Assembly (NCBI GenBank): GCA_029975275.1
Contig: JARKPN010000057.1
Coordinates: 1 to 47,281 of the forward strand
From: Geobacteraceae bacterium
GTDB taxonomy: Bacteria; Desulfobacterota; Desulfuromonadia; Geobacterales; Geobacteraceae
Length of the DNA: 47,281 bases
Direction: 5' to 3'
The notes below the pieces were generated by a model. That model ran no database searches. It was not told the origin of the DNA and saw only the letters and a program-made list of their open reading frames with translations. Position numbers and translations under genes: made by a program. Shown here one piece after another: positions 1 to 8,037 of the stretch. Position 1 is the first letter of the stretch, and every line of letters starts with the position of its first letter.

Positions 1-141
1 CAGAACGCCTTCAAGGCGCTGAAGGGCTCGATCCAGATGGTGACGGCGCCCCATACGCCGTCTCCTTTCAGCGGCGCACTGGAAGACCTCTACCTCCCCA
101 GCCCCGCCAAGATCGAAGCAGCCGTTAAAGCTACCATGTAG
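1..141 (+). CDS. acoB: 2-oxoacid/acetoin dehydrogenase E1 component, beta subunit, C-terminal end (partial)
   Basis: Only the last 46 codons are in the window; the gene enters from the left edge in frame 1 and stops at TAG 139-141. The peptide contains VTAPHTPSPFSGALEDLYLP followed by SPAKIEAAV, typical of the C-terminus of thiamine-diphosphate E1 beta subunits of acetoin, pyruvate or branched-chain dehydrogenases. These subunits form the alpha2-beta2 E1 that decarboxylates the substrate and passes the acyl group to E2 lipoate. The acetoin assignment is inferred from the neighbours: lipA, lpd, lipB, an AcoR-type activator and an acetoin reductase. An E2 gene is not between this gene and lipA, so it must lie upstream or elsewhere. 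A pyruvate dehydrogenase E1 beta cannot be excluded. Confidence 0.75.
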   Translation, partial: QNAFKALKGSIQMVTAPHTPSPFSGALEDLYLPSPAKIEAAVKATM

Positions 142-151
142 TACGAGGCAG

Positions 152-180
152 AAGGGGGAGCCGCTCCGGCTCCCCCTTTT
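152..180 (+). terminator. rho-independent terminator-like hairpin after the E1 beta gene
   Basis: An 11-bp perfect stem (152-162 with 168-178) with a 5-nt loop ends in a run of T. It lies 10 nt after the stop of the E1 beta gene. lipA follows on the same strand only 66 nt later, so it may act as an attenuator that lowers expression of the lipoylation genes relative to E1. Confidence 0.7.
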
Positions 181-245
181 CCTCAAGGGGAAGTTTCCCG
201 CCAGGGTGAAGAAATCGCGGCATGAGCACGCAATGGAGAACAGCA

Positions 246-1184
246 ATGCAACACGAGCAGGGTAGAAACCCTTGCGGGACGGCAAGTCATCAGGAATCCG
301 CCGGCGACGCCGGACCAGAGAAAACCGCGAAAAAGCCCGAGTGGCTCCGGGCGCGCTACTCCTGCTGCCCGGAAGTGGAGCAGGTGCGGCGGATACTCCG
401 GAGCAACGGGCTGCACACCGTCTGCGAGGAGGCCACTTGCCCCAACCTGGGGGAGTGCTTCCGCCAAGGGACCGCCACCTTTCTTATTCTGGGTGACACC
501 TGCACCAGAAACTGCCCGTTCTGCGACGTGAGTCACGGGCTTCCCTCGCCGCCCGACCCGGCTGAGCCGGAAAAACTAGCCCGGGCTGCGGCCGCCATGG
601 GACTGCGCTACGTGGTCATCACCTCGGTGACACGGGACGACCTCCCCGACGGCGGTGCCGGTCACTACGCTGCCTGCATCGAGGCACTGAGGACCGGGGA
701 AGCGGGACCGCGGGTGGAGATCCTGGTGCCCGATTTCCGCGGCAGCGAGGAGCGGGCGCTGGAGCTGCTCAGCCGGCAGTCGCCCGACGTATTCAACCAT
801 AACCTGGAGACGGTCAGCGACCTGTACGGCACCGTCCGCCCCGAAGCCGACTATGACGACTCGCTTCGGCTGCTGCGCCGCTACAAGGAGCTGAGTCCGT
901 CAGTGCCGACCAAATCCGGCATCATGCTCGGCTTCGGCGAGACGGGCGAACAGATCTATCGGACCATGCAGGATCTGATCGAGCACCACTGCGACATGCT
1001 GACACTGGGGCAGTACCTGCGGCCCAGCGCCAGCCACCTTCCGGTCAGGCGCTACGTCCCGCCGGAAGAGTTCGATCACTACCGGGAGGTAGGTCTCTCC
1101 ATGGGCTTCAGCCACGTGGAGGCCGGTCCGCTGGTCAGGTCTTCCTACCATGCGGCCCTCCAGTCGGAAAGCAGCATTCACTGA
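246..1184 (+). CDS. lipA: lipoyl synthase LipA
   Basis: Radical SAM enzyme that inserts two sulfur atoms into octanoyl chains on E2 and GcvH domains, making the lipoyl cofactor. With the start at 246 the protein has 312 residues. It shows the LipA-specific auxiliary cluster motif [12 protein letters not shown] (Cys 60, 65, 71) and the radical SAM motif CTRNCPFC (Cys 86, 90, 93). An upstream in-frame ATG at 222 is possible, but the ATG at 246 has GGAG about 8 nt before it, and the eight extra residues are not conserved-looking. The gene sits between an E1 beta gene and lpd, so it probably serves the adjacent lipoate-dependent dehydrogenase. The N-terminal 35 residues before KKPEWLR look unstructured. 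Confidence 0.93.
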   Translation: MQHEQGRNPCGTASHQESAGDAGPEKTAKKPEWLRARYSCCPEVEQVRRILRSNGLHTVCEEATCPNLGECFRQGTATFLILGDTCTRNCPFCDVSHGLPSPPDPAEPEKLARAAAAMGLRYVVITSVTRDDLPDGGAGHYAACIEALRTGEAGPRVEILVPDFRGSEERALELLSRQSPDVFNHNLETVSDLYGTVRPEADYDDSLRLLRRYKELSPSVPTKSGIMLGFGETGEQIYRTMQDLIEHHCDMLTLGQYLRPSASHLPVRRYVPPEEFDHYREVGLSMGFSHVEAGPLVRSSYHAALQSESSIH

Positions 1185-1267
1185 GAGAATTCCCGGCAGC
1201 CTGCCGCATCGTCGGTCGGCCGCCGGTTTCCAGATAGCCAAAACTACAACAAAAGAGGAGTCTGAGT

Positions 1268-2683
1268 ATGAGTGAGGAAATTTTCGATCTGATAGTTCTG
1301 GGCGCGGGACCGGGCGGCTACGTGGCCGCCATCCGCGCCTCGCAATTGGGCCAGAAGGTGCTGGTCGTGGAACCGCGCGCCACCATGGGAGGGGTCTGCC
1401 TCAACGAGGGATGCATCCCCAGCAAGGCGCTGCTGGATTCCAGCGAGCACTTTGCCCTGGCGCGTGACAAGTTCGCCCACCACGGCATCGAGATCAACCC
1501 GCCGACCATGAACGTGGCCAGGATGGTGGCGCGTAAGGACGACGTGGTCAAGAAGCTCACCGACGGCATCGCCTATCTGTTCAAGAAAAACAAGGTGCAG
1601 GTGCTCAAGGGGGCCGGCAAACTGACCGCGCCCAAGGGTGACGGCGTCCATCGGGTCGAGGTTTCCCAGAATGGGACCGTCACGGTCGCGTCGGCCAGGC
1701 GGGTTCTGCTGGCCACCGGCGGCGTGCCGGTGGAGGTGCCGAGCCTTCCGTTCGACGGCGAAACCATAGTCAGCTCCAAAGAGGCGCTCTGCTTCGGCGC
1801 CGTTCCCGAGCACCTGGTGGTGGTCGGCGCGGGGTATATCGGGCTTGAGCTGGGCTCGGTCTGGAGAAGGCTCGGCGCCAAAGTCACGGTGGTCGAGATG
1901 CTCCCGAAGATGCTCCCCTTCACCGATGTCGAGGTGACCGACGCCCTGATGAAGATCCTGACGAAGCAGGGTATCGCGTTCCGGATGGGCACCCAGGTGA
2001 CCGGGGTGGAGAAGCGGGACGGCAAGGCCGTGCTGCAGTTGAAGGCCGGCGACAAGACAGAGGCGCTGGAATGCGACAAGGTGCTGGTGGCCGTCGGCAG
2101 GAAGCCGGTGCTGACCGGGCTCGGCCTCGAGGAGGCCGGGGTGGTCACCAACGGTGACGGCAGGATTGCGGTGAATGAAAATTACGAGACCTCGGCGCCC
2201 GGCATTTATGCCATCGGCGACATCGTGCCGGGTCCACTGCTGGCCCACAAGGCATCCGAGGAGGGTGTGGCGTTCGCCGAGCGGCTGGCAGGCATTGACG
2301 CCAAGGTGCACTACGAGACCATCCCCGGCATTGCCTACACCTGGCCCGAGGCGGCATCGGTCGGCAAGACCGAGCAGGCGCTCAAGGAGGAAGGGATCCC
2401 GTACGCCGTGGGCAGGTTCAGCTTCATGGCAAACGGCCGGGCCCGCTGCATGGACGAGACCGAAGGGTTCGTGAAGATCCTGGCCCACCGGGATACCGAC
2501 AAGGTGCTCGGCGTGCACATCGTCGGCCCCCGGGCCTCGGACATGATCGCCGAAGCGGTCGCGGTCATGAGCTACGGCGGCACGGCCCACGACATCGGCG
2601 CCATGTTCCACGCCCACCCGACCCTTGCGGAAGCGGTCAAGGAAGCGGCCCTGGACGTGCACAAGGCGGTCATCCACGCCTGA
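1268..2683 (+). CDS. lpd: dihydrolipoyl dehydrogenase (E3)
   Basis: Flavoprotein that reoxidises dihydrolipoate on E2 with NAD+, the last step of acetoin/2-oxoacid dehydrogenase complexes. The 471 residues are the usual family length. Visible are the N-terminal FAD-binding GAGPGG (residues 12-17), the redox disulfide CLNEGC (Cys 44 and 49), a central NAD-binding VVGAGYIGLELG, the second FAD motif YAIGDIV, and the C-terminal interface HAHPTLAE carrying the catalytic His-Glu pair. The start at 1268 has AGAGGAG 8-10 nt upstream. It is the third gene after E1 beta and could equally be called acoL. Confidence 0.95.
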   Translation: MSEEIFDLIVLGAGPGGYVAAIRASQLGQKVLVVEPRATMGGVCLNEGCIPSKALLDSSEHFALARDKFAHHGIEINPPTMNVARMVARKDDVVKKLTDGIAYLFKKNKVQVLKGAGKLTAPKGDGVHRVEVSQNGTVTVASARRVLLATGGVPVEVPSLPFDGETIVSSKEALCFGAVPEHLVVVGAGYIGLELGSVWRRLGAKVTVVEMLPKMLPFTDVEVTDALMKILTKQGIAFRMGTQVTGVEKRDGKAVLQLKAGDKTEALECDKVLVAVGRKPVLTGLGLEEAGVVTNGDGRIAVNENYETSAPGIYAIGDIVPGPLLAHKASEEGVAFAERLAGIDAKVHYETIPGIAYTWPEAASVGKTEQALKEEGIPYAVGRFSFMANGRARCMDETEGFVKILAHRDTDKVLGVHIVGPRASDMIAEAVAVMSYGGTAHDIGAMFHAHPTLAEAVKEAALDVHKAVIHA

Positions 2684-3021
2684 CGGGCCGGTGAAAAACA
2701 ACTGCGGAGGCCGTCTGCCGTGTTGCACGGCGCCCGCACCCTCGCCTGTCCCATGCCCATCCGGAAGGTGCCGGTTGGGGACGGACCGGAACTTCCCCGA
2801 AGCCCCTCGTAATCGGATGCCGGACTTCACCGGTATAATAGCCGTCATATCGAAATCGGCCGTTATCCCTCGAACATGCAATGGTTCCGCACGAGAGTCT
2901 CCGTGGAAGTCCCGGCCCGTCCCTGACGGGCATTTTTCAGGGGGTTCCGGATATGATGTGATATGTCCCGGGTGCGGCGTTCCGCCGGCACCGGAGCATG
3001 AGGAAGAACGGGAGAGAGACC
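2684..3021. other. 338-nt intergenic stretch between lpd and lipB
   Basis: No convincing gene is seen here. It contains a perfect TATAAT hexamer (2834-2839) without a clear -35 and, about 80 nt downstream, a compact terminator (2915-2936). Together these could delimit a short untranslated RNA; see the findings. Confidence 0.4.
2915..2936 (+). terminator. rho-independent terminator-like hairpin upstream of lipB
   Basis: The 7-bp perfect stem GCCCGTC/GACGGGC (2915-2921 with 2925-2931) with a CCT loop is followed immediately by ATTTTT. It lies about 230 nt after lpd and about 85 nt before lipB, so it could end lpd read-through or a short leader RNA. Confidence 0.6.
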
Positions 3022-3645
3022 ATGGTGGTGAAAGATCTGGGTAAGATGGACTATGCCGAGTCCTTCGGTCTCCAGGAGGAGCTTGCCGCGGCCGTGCATG
3101 CGGACAGGGAACCTGAGACGCTGCTCCTGGTGGAGCACCCTCTGGTCTATACCATGGGGAGGAGCGGTTCCGACGGTAATGTCCTCGATCCTTCGATCCC
3201 GGTGGTCCGCATCAACCGGGGCGGCGACGTCACCTGCCACAGTCCCGGCCAGCTGGTCGGCTATCCCATCGTCAACCTGGGGCGCCGGGGTAAGGACCTG
3301 CGTCGCCACCTCCGCTTCCTGGAGGAGCTGCTGATCCGGACCGCCGCCGATTTCGGCGTGGAGGGGTACCGGGTCGAAGGGAAAACCGGTGTCTGGACAG
3401 ACTCGGGCAAGCTGGCCTCCATCGGGGTCGGCGTGCGCCACTGGGTCACCATGCACGGCTTCGCCCTCAACGTCAACAATGACCTGACGGCGTTCACCCG
3501 CATCAATCCCTGTGGAATGAGCAGATGCCCCATCGCTTCCCTGCAGTCGGAGGTGGGGACGCCGGTGTCGCTCGAGCGTGTCTCCGCGGCCATTGCCGCA
3601 CGTTTTGAAGGACTGCTGGACGAGTGGCTGCCGGCCGCCGTATGA
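3022..3645 (+). CDS. lipB: octanoyltransferase LipB
   Basis: Transfers octanoate from acyl carrier protein to lipoyl domains, the step before LipA acts. The start at 3022 (207 residues) is preferred over the upstream ATG at 2998 because GGGAGAGAG lies just before it. Family motifs are present: LLLVEHPLVYTMGR near residues 35-47, RGGDVTCHSPGQL near 66-78, the catalytic lysine in SGKLASIG (Lys 130) and the acyl-thioester cysteine in NPCGM (Cys 164). Together with lipA and lpd it completes a lipoylation set beside the dehydrogenase. Confidence 0.93.
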   Translation: MVVKDLGKMDYAESFGLQEELAAAVHADREPETLLLVEHPLVYTMGRSGSDGNVLDPSIPVVRINRGGDVTCHSPGQLVGYPIVNLGRRGKDLRRHLRFLEELLIRTAADFGVEGYRVEGKTGVWTDSGKLASIGVGVRHWVTMHGFALNVNNDLTAFTRINPCGMSRCPIASLQSEVGTPVSLERVSAAIAARFEGLLDEWLPAAV

Positions 3646-3699
3646 ACAACGTCATGAATTTATGGAGAAGTATTCCGGCAGGGAAGATCGGTCCAGAGG

Positions 3700-4260
3700 A
3701 TGAACGAATACAAGATCGGATTAAAACTCAAGGAGTTGCGCAAGGCCGGCAACCTGACGCTGCAGCAGGTCGCCGAGGGAACCACGGTATCCGTGGCGCT
3801 GCTCTCGCAAATAGAGAACGGCAACGTCACGCCCAGCCTGAAAACGCTGCTGAAGCTCGCCTCGTATTTCAAGATAAGCATAGGGAAGCTGTTCGAAGAA
3901 CCTGCCGAGAAACCGCGATACACCCTGTTTCGCGGGAGCGGGCACGAGTCCGCGGGTCCGGACGGAAAAACCCGTACGTCTCTGGCCGGGGGCTGCTCCA
4001 CCATGGTGGAGCTGGCAACCCGTGACCGGATGCGTTGCTACCTGATGGACCTGAAGACCGACACCAGCATCAAAATGATCGGTTCGCGCTCCGCGGAAAC
4101 CTTCCTCTACATAATCGACGGAAAGATTGAAATTATCGACGACCAGGAAAGATGCTCCGTTGAAACGGGCGACGGTGTCTACCTGTACGATGCAGGAGGA
4201 ATCAGCTTGAAGCCGCTGGGATGCCCGGTCGCGAGAGTGATGAGGATTGAGGCTGCCTAG
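3700..4260 (+). CDS. XRE-family transcriptional regulator with C-terminal cupin domain
   Basis: 186 residues. An N-terminal HTH_3 domain (about 8-62) contains LTLQQVAEGTTVSVALLSQIENG, and a C-terminal cupin-like domain (about 110-180) probably binds a small ligand. The architecture matches the PuuR/SutR-like group of XRE-cupin regulators. It follows lipB by 54 nt on the same strand and converges on the sigma-54 activator gene, so it may act on the lipoate/acetoin genes, but the ligand and operators are unknown. The TAG stop (4258-4260) lies inside a perfect palindrome, which is unusual (see repeat 4257-4296). The ribosome-binding site is weak. Confidence 0.82.
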   Translation: MNEYKIGLKLKELRKAGNLTLQQVAEGTTVSVALLSQIENGNVTPSLKTLLKLASYFKISIGKLFEEPAEKPRYTLFRGSGHESAGPDGKTRTSLAGGCSTMVELATRDRMRCYLMDLKTDTSIKMIGSRSAETFLYIIDGKIEIIDDQERCSVETGDGVYLYDAGGISLKPLGCPVARVMRIEAA

Positions 4261-4296
4261 TGTCCTGTACGGTGAACTAACCGTACAGGACACTAG
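4257..4296. repeat. perfect palindrome, short form of the ctagtgtcc repeat
   Basis: Two 17-nt arms (4257-4273 and 4280-4296), perfectly complementary, surround the 6-nt spacer GAACTA. The left arm begins CTAGTGTCCTGTACGGT, and the TAG stop of the XRE-cupin gene is within it. A related pair of arms bounds a 166-bp element at 46927-47092. It lies between two convergent genes and could work as a bidirectional terminator, although no T-run follows. Confidence 0.85.
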
Positions 4297-4321
4297 CGGG
4301 TGGCTGCCGAGGCGGCCGGGC

Positions 4322-6343
4322 TCACTTCCGGTCGAACCGGTGCGGCGGCACGATGCCGTACAGCTTCATCTTCTTGTAGATGGTCGGACGGCTGACGCGG
4401 AGTTCGCCGGCGGCCCGCGAGATATTCCACTGCTGCCGCCCCAGTGCGGCCAGCAGCGCCGCACGCTCGTCAAGCCAGGGGAATGCCGCGCAGTCGGGGG
4501 GGGAGTCGGTTGCGAAGGGCTCCCCCCTTGTCGTTGCCGTCGCCGCGCCTTCCTGCGCCGCGGCCGTGGTGATCCCGAACGGCAGGTCCCCGCTTCCGAT
4601 GGTACCGCTCTCGTTCACTGCCTGCGCATAGCGCAGCGCATTGCGCAGCTCACGGATATTGCCCGGCCAGGGGGCCTGCATCAGCAGTTCCAGCGCCTCC
4701 TCCGCGAGTTCCAGTCGCCTGCCCCCGGCTTCTGCCTGGAGAATGCCCCGAATCAGTTCCTCCTTGTCGTCCCGCTCCCGCAGCGGCGGCAGGACGATGG
4801 TGATGCCGTTGAGGCGGAAGTAGAGGTCCTCCCTGAACCTGCCTGTGCGCACCAGTTCCTCCAGGTTGCGCAGGGTGGCGCAGATGACGTTCAGGTCGAC
4901 CTTGACCGGCGTCTCGCAGCCCAGCGGGACGATCTCCTTTTCGGCCAGGACCCGCAGCAGCCTGGTCTGGAGATTGAGCGGCATGTCGCCGATCTCGTCC
5001 AGGAACAGGGTACCACCGTCCGACTGCAGTATCTTTCCCCGCATCCCCTTGATGTGTGCGCCGGTAAAGGCGCCCGGCTTGTAGCCGAACAGCTCGCTCT
5101 CGATCAGCGACTCCGGGATCGAGGCGCAGTTCAGGGCCACGAACGGCTTTGCCGCCCGATCGCTCGCCTCGTGCACCGCGCGCGCAAACACCTCTTTGCC
5201 GGTACCGGTCTCGCCGATCAGCAGTATCGGGATCCCTTTGTTCATGACCCGCCGGACGCAGTCGATATTCTGCTGCATCTTCGGATCGCCGAGGGCAAGG
5301 TTCTGCAGGCCGAGGGGAGCGGCCGGCCCGGCCTTGCCCGCCGCCCGGTCGGCGGCGTTCCGCGGCTGCCAGGGATGGTTCTTGCGCGCCTCCGGAGCCG
5401 TGAAGGTCGCGAAATACTGCCGCCCGGTCGCAGGGGCACGGACCGTGCAGATCATGGCTGCCTTGTTGATGGCGTGATTCACCAGGTCTTCGAAGGTCAG
5501 CTCGAAGACATCGCTCAGGGGCCGGTTCAGGGGGTTGCACCCTCCCTGCCTGCTCAATTCGCAGATGGCGCTGTGATTGGCGGCAACGATGTAGCCGTCC
5601 GGGTTGACTGCCAGCATGCTTTCGGTGCTTACCTCGACGAAGGCCTGCATGCCGCTGAAGCGGATGATCCAGTTGTCCCGGCACTTCCTGACAAAGTAGG
5701 CATTTTCGATCAGGCGGGCGTGTGAATTGAGCAGAAGCAGGGCGACTGTCTGGGAGTCCTTTGCCTCCGGCGGATGCAGCAGGGAGGCGTCGAGGGCGCC
5801 GAGCAGGGTCCCGTCGGGGAAATAGAGAGGAGCCGCCGAGCAGCTGAGGCCGATGAACGGTGCGGAGAAGTGGTCTTCCCGATGGACCGTCACTGCTCTC
5901 CGGTCCGCGATGCAGGTGCCGACACCACAGGTGCCGGCAAGCGATTCCAGCCAGACCGATCCCGCGCAGAGCCCGGCTGCCCGGTGCCCCCGCTCGTCGT
6001 GAGGATTGCCGAGATACTCGACCGTTACGCCGTTTGCGTCGCACAGCATGAACACGTAGCCGACTGTGGACAGCATCCGGTAGAGCTTCTGCATGCCCGA
6101 TTGGGCGAAAAACAGGAATTCCTCCAGCGGCTCACGGTAGTCCGTGAGGGACTTCTCGCCGAGCATGATCGGCTTGACGACCGTGGAGGGGGTCAGGTTG
6201 TGCTGGGTCAGGCAGCGCTCCCAGGACCTGATGATCTGCGGCTGGAAATCGTTTTCCGGGGACGGGCTGATGACCCCCGTGCTTCCCCCGCCCGCCAGTT
6301 GCATCACCGTCCTGCTGTGCCTGGTCTGCTCGTTTTCCGACAT
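4322..6343 (-). CDS. acoR: sigma-54-dependent transcriptional activator, AcoR type
   Basis: 673 residues with the ATG at 6343. The order is an N-terminal GAF-like sensory region (about 60-220), a PAS-like segment (about 235-330), an AAA+ central domain with Walker A GETGTGKE (about 377), the sigma-54 contact motif GAFTGA (about 422) and Walker B LFLDEIGDMP, then a C-terminal Fis-type helix-turn-helix ending WNISRAAGELRVSRPTIYKK. This arrangement is that of AcoR, the activator of acetoin catabolism. A GTG at 6388 would add 15 residues, but a TATACT -10-like hexamer on this strand lies at 6379-6384, downstream of that GTG, so ATG 6343 is favoured. It probably activates the sigma-54 promoter found upstream of the neighbouring SDR gene and perhaps the dehydrogenase operon. 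Confidence 0.88.
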   Translation of the reverse strand: MSENEQTRHSRTVMQLAGGGSTGVISPSPENDFQPQIIRSWERCLTQHNLTPSTVVKPIMLGEKSLTDYREPLEEFLFFAQSGMQKLYRMLSTVGYVFMLCDANGVTVEYLGNPHDERGHRAAGLCAGSVWLESLAGTCGVGTCIADRRAVTVHREDHFSAPFIGLSCSAAPLYFPDGTLLGALDASLLHPPEAKDSQTVALLLLNSHARLIENAYFVRKCRDNWIIRFSGMQAFVEVSTESMLAVNPDGYIVAANHSAICELSRQGGCNPLNRPLSDVFELTFEDLVNHAINKAAMICTVRAPATGRQYFATFTAPEARKNHPWQPRNAADRAAGKAGPAAPLGLQNLALGDPKMQQNIDCVRRVMNKGIPILLIGETGTGKEVFARAVHEASDRAAKPFVALNCASIPESLIESELFGYKPGAFTGAHIKGMRGKILQSDGGTLFLDEIGDMPLNLQTRLLRVLAEKEIVPLGCETPVKVDLNVICATLRNLEELVRTGRFREDLYFRLNGITIVLPPLRERDDKEELIRGILQAEAGGRRLELAEEALELLMQAPWPGNIRELRNALRYAQAVNESGTIGSGDLPFGITTAAAQEGAATATTRGEPFATDSPPDCAAFPWLDERAALLAALGRQQWNISRAAGELRVSRPTIYKKMKLYGIVPPHRFDRK

Positions 6344-6378
6344 ACACACCCCCGGCGGAAAAGAGTTAATTCCGGCAA

Positions 6379-6384
6379 AGTATA
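6379..6384 (-). promoter_or_regulatory. -10-like hexamer of the AcoR-type regulator
   Basis: TATACT read on the - strand, about 36 nt before the ATG at 6343. No good -35 was recognised, so support is limited; it helps choose the start codon of the regulator. Confidence 0.35.
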
Positions 6385-6460
6385 GCACTTTGGCGGGGCG
6401 GAGTACAGCGACATCCGACCTGCGGCGCCGCGGCTTTGCGTTGTGGCGGGACGGTGTCGG

Positions 6461-6522
6461 CGGTAACGGCTGCGAGCCGGCAGATTCCCCCGGAATCTGG
6501 GGAATCTGCCGGCGTGTTACCG
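6461..6522 (-). terminator. long perfect hairpin between the SDR and regulator genes
   Basis: A 15-bp perfect stem (6476-6490 with 6499-6513) is extended by an outer 7-bp arm pair (6461-6467 with 6516-6522). It lies 23 nt after the SDR stop on the - strand and before the activator gene. It has no T-run, so it may be an mRNA stabiliser or a weak terminator. Confidence 0.55.
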
Positions 6523-6545
6523 CGACCGCATGCTTGTAACGGGTG

Positions 6546-7349
6546 CTAATTCAACACGATCCCGCCGTCGATCATGACCGATTGACCGGTCATGTAGTCC
6601 GCATCCTCGGAGCAGAGGTAGGAGACATAACCGGCAACCTGTTCCGGTTTTCCGACTTCCTTGGCGAGAATGGCGCTGTCGACGTATGCCTTGAGAGTTT
6701 CGCCCTTCTTCGCGCCGGTATACGCGCCGATTTTTTCATCGATGAGGTCCCACATGTCGGTGCCGACGATACCCGGGCAATATCCGTTGACCGTGATTTT
6801 GTAGGGAGCCATTTCCTTGGCAAACCCGTGGGTGTATCCTCTGACGGCGAACTTGGAGGCGCTGTAGACGGGCAGGTAGGCAAAACCCGAGTGCCCGGCG
6901 ATGCTGCAGCAGTTGATGATTTTGCCCCCGCTGCCCAGATAGCCTTTATGCCCTTGCTTGACCATCTGCCGTGCCGCCGCGTTGTCGCACAGGATAACAC
7001 CTTTTACGTTCACTGCCAGTTGCTTGTCGATGTCTTCAGGTGTGTGATCACAACCCAGCTTGACGATGCCGATCCCTGCGTTTGCCACCATGACGTCCAG
7101 TTTTCCGAATTTTTCCACGGTCTTCGCCACGAGGTCATTGACTTCCGCTTCAACGGTAACATCGGTCTTGACAGCCATTGTCTTGCCGCCTGCGGCTTCG
7201 ATCTCGGCTGCGACCTTTTGCGCGTTGTCGAACATGATGTCGCTGACCACGACCGCTGCCCCGTCCTGGGCCAACCGCAGTGCGATTGCCCTCCCGATTC
7301 CGCGACCTGCTCCTGTTACGATTGCAATTTTGCCATTCAATTTGGACAT
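6546..7349 (-). CDS. budC: acetoin/diacetyl reductase (2,3-butanediol dehydrogenase), short-chain dehydrogenase
   Basis: Reversibly reduces diacetyl to acetoin and acetoin to 2,3-butanediol with NAD(P)H. The 267-residue protein has the classical SDR cofactor motif TGAGRGIG (12-19), NAG (90-92), and a catalytic Ser 149, Tyr 162, Lys 166 in the YxxxK pattern. The C-terminus YMTGQSVMIDGGIVLN is typical of the BudC/ButA group. The ATG at 7349 is chosen because AAGGAGAG precedes it; the open frame upstream to 7427 lacks such a site. It stands between an AcoR-type activator and a PocR sensor. The upstream region carries a sigma-54 promoter and several dyads, pointing to substrate-induced expression. 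Substrate specificity is inferred from sequence resemblance and context. Confidence 0.87.
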   Translation of the reverse strand: MSKLNGKIAIVTGAGRGIGRAIALRLAQDGAAVVVSDIMFDNAQKVAAEIEAAGGKTMAVKTDVTVEAEVNDLVAKTVEKFGKLDVMVANAGIGIVKLGCDHTPEDIDKQLAVNVKGVILCDNAAARQMVKQGHKGYLGSGGKIINCCSIAGHSGFAYLPVYSASKFAVRGYTHGFAKEMAPYKITVNGYCPGIVGTDMWDLIDEKIGAYTGAKKGETLKAYVDSAILAKEVGKPEQVAGYVSYLCSEDADYMTGQSVMIDGGIVLN

Positions 7350-7564
7350 CTGACTCTCTCCTTCCACATAGTAATTCCGTCTTCCTTGACGGTCCGGCGC
7401 GATGGTTTGCGCCCATGGCATGAACACTGTTGCGCGATGTCTGTCGTATCAACCCGGATCGGGTTGCAGGTTTGTCGATTGGTCATCCCCCTGCGCGGCT
7501 CTGCTTGCCCAAGCCCTGCTTGCGGTGCATAAACTGGTGTAAGAGCAACCATAGTTTGTATATT

Positions 7565-7587
7565 GTTTAAGCTTTGAAAGCTTAAAC
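7565..7587. promoter_or_regulatory. perfect 23-bp palindrome (operator candidate)
   Basis: Arms of 11 nt, GTTTAAGCTTT and its complement, flank a single central G. It lies about 215 nt before the SDR start and downstream of the sigma-54 promoter, a position suited to a repressor operator or a stem in the leader RNA. Confidence 0.6.
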
Positions 7588-7656
7588 TGTAGTTAGTTAA
7601 GTCACAAAAAACACACAACTCATGTAGTATTTCTTTAAAGCATTATTTATGTCGTT

Positions 7657-7680
7657 ACCATGACAGGAATTTGTCATGGT
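7657..7680. promoter_or_regulatory. perfect inverted repeat ACCATGACA-N6-TGTCATGGT
   Basis: 9-bp arms (7657-7665 and 7672-7680) with a 6-nt spacer, 75 nt downstream of the sigma-54 -12 element in the direction of the SDR gene. It resembles a dimeric regulator site; the regulator is unknown. Confidence 0.55.
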
Positions 7681-7754
7681 TTGCTAGGATTACATCCAGT
7701 ATTGACTTATCAACAGCCTTGTAATGTATAACAGTATTTTACTGAGATTGTATC

Positions 7755-7770
7755 AGCAACAAACATGCCA
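7755..7770 (-). promoter_or_regulatory. sigma-54 (-24/-12) promoter
   Basis: On the - strand the sequence TGGCATGTTTGTTGCT matches the RpoN consensus TGGCAYR-N4-TTGCW, with GG and GC exactly 10 nt apart. Transcription would start near 7744 and run toward the SDR gene, leaving a leader of about 395 nt. The gene for a sigma-54 activator is next to the SDR, which supports function. Confidence 0.75.
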
Positions 7771-7796
7771 GTTTTATTGTGTGGGCTGTTATGATG

Positions 7797-7834
7797 AAAA
7801 AAGCCAGTTAATTCAAGAGAATTAGCTTTTTGTT
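7797..7834 (-). terminator. bulged terminator-like hairpin downstream of the PocR gene
   Basis: On the - strand a stem (AAAAAGC and TAATTC pairing with GAATTA and GCTTTTT) with a four-base bulge on one side ends in a run of T. It lies about 200 nt past the PocR stop and just before the sigma-54 promoter, so it could insulate the SDR from PocR transcription. Confidence 0.45.
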
Positions 7835-7877
7835 GGTTATCGAACTGCTTTTGATAAACTGTGGCGGGGTAAAAAAG

Positions 7878-7929
7878 TGTAAAAGATGTAAAATTATCTT
7901 TACAGTGAGTGATTTACAAGTTTTACAAG
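7878..7929. promoter_or_regulatory. cluster of TGTAAA/TTTACA dyads (candidate activator site)
   Basis: It contains TGTAAA-N6-TTTACA (7887-7904, perfect 6-bp arms), a further TGTAAAA just before it, and a direct repeat of TTTACAAG at the right end. The cluster is 108-160 nt upstream of the sigma-54 -24 element, the usual distance for an enhancer-binding activator. Assignment to the adjacent AcoR-type protein is inference. Confidence 0.5.
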
Positions 7930-8037
7930 AAATCGTCGCATGAGGTACCGTACGGTGGTGTGCGGAGCGGGTCGCTAGGGCTGGGAGAGCGGAGGTGCGG
8001 GAGATATGCGGGGGACGCGGAACGGCTCGCCGCAGAT

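Larger units (their letters stand above)
7350..8037. promoter_or_regulatory. AT-rich regulatory region between the PocR and SDR genes (688 nt)
   Basis: Markedly more AT-rich than its surroundings (especially 7540-7930), with no convincing gene. It contains, in - strand transcription order, a TGTAAA dyad cluster (7878-7929), a bulged terminator hairpin (7797-7834), a sigma-54 promoter (7755-7770) and two perfect palindromes (7657-7680 and 7565-7587). An IHF-like bent-DNA role for the A/T tracts between the dyads and the promoter is plausible but not shown. Confidence 0.75.
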
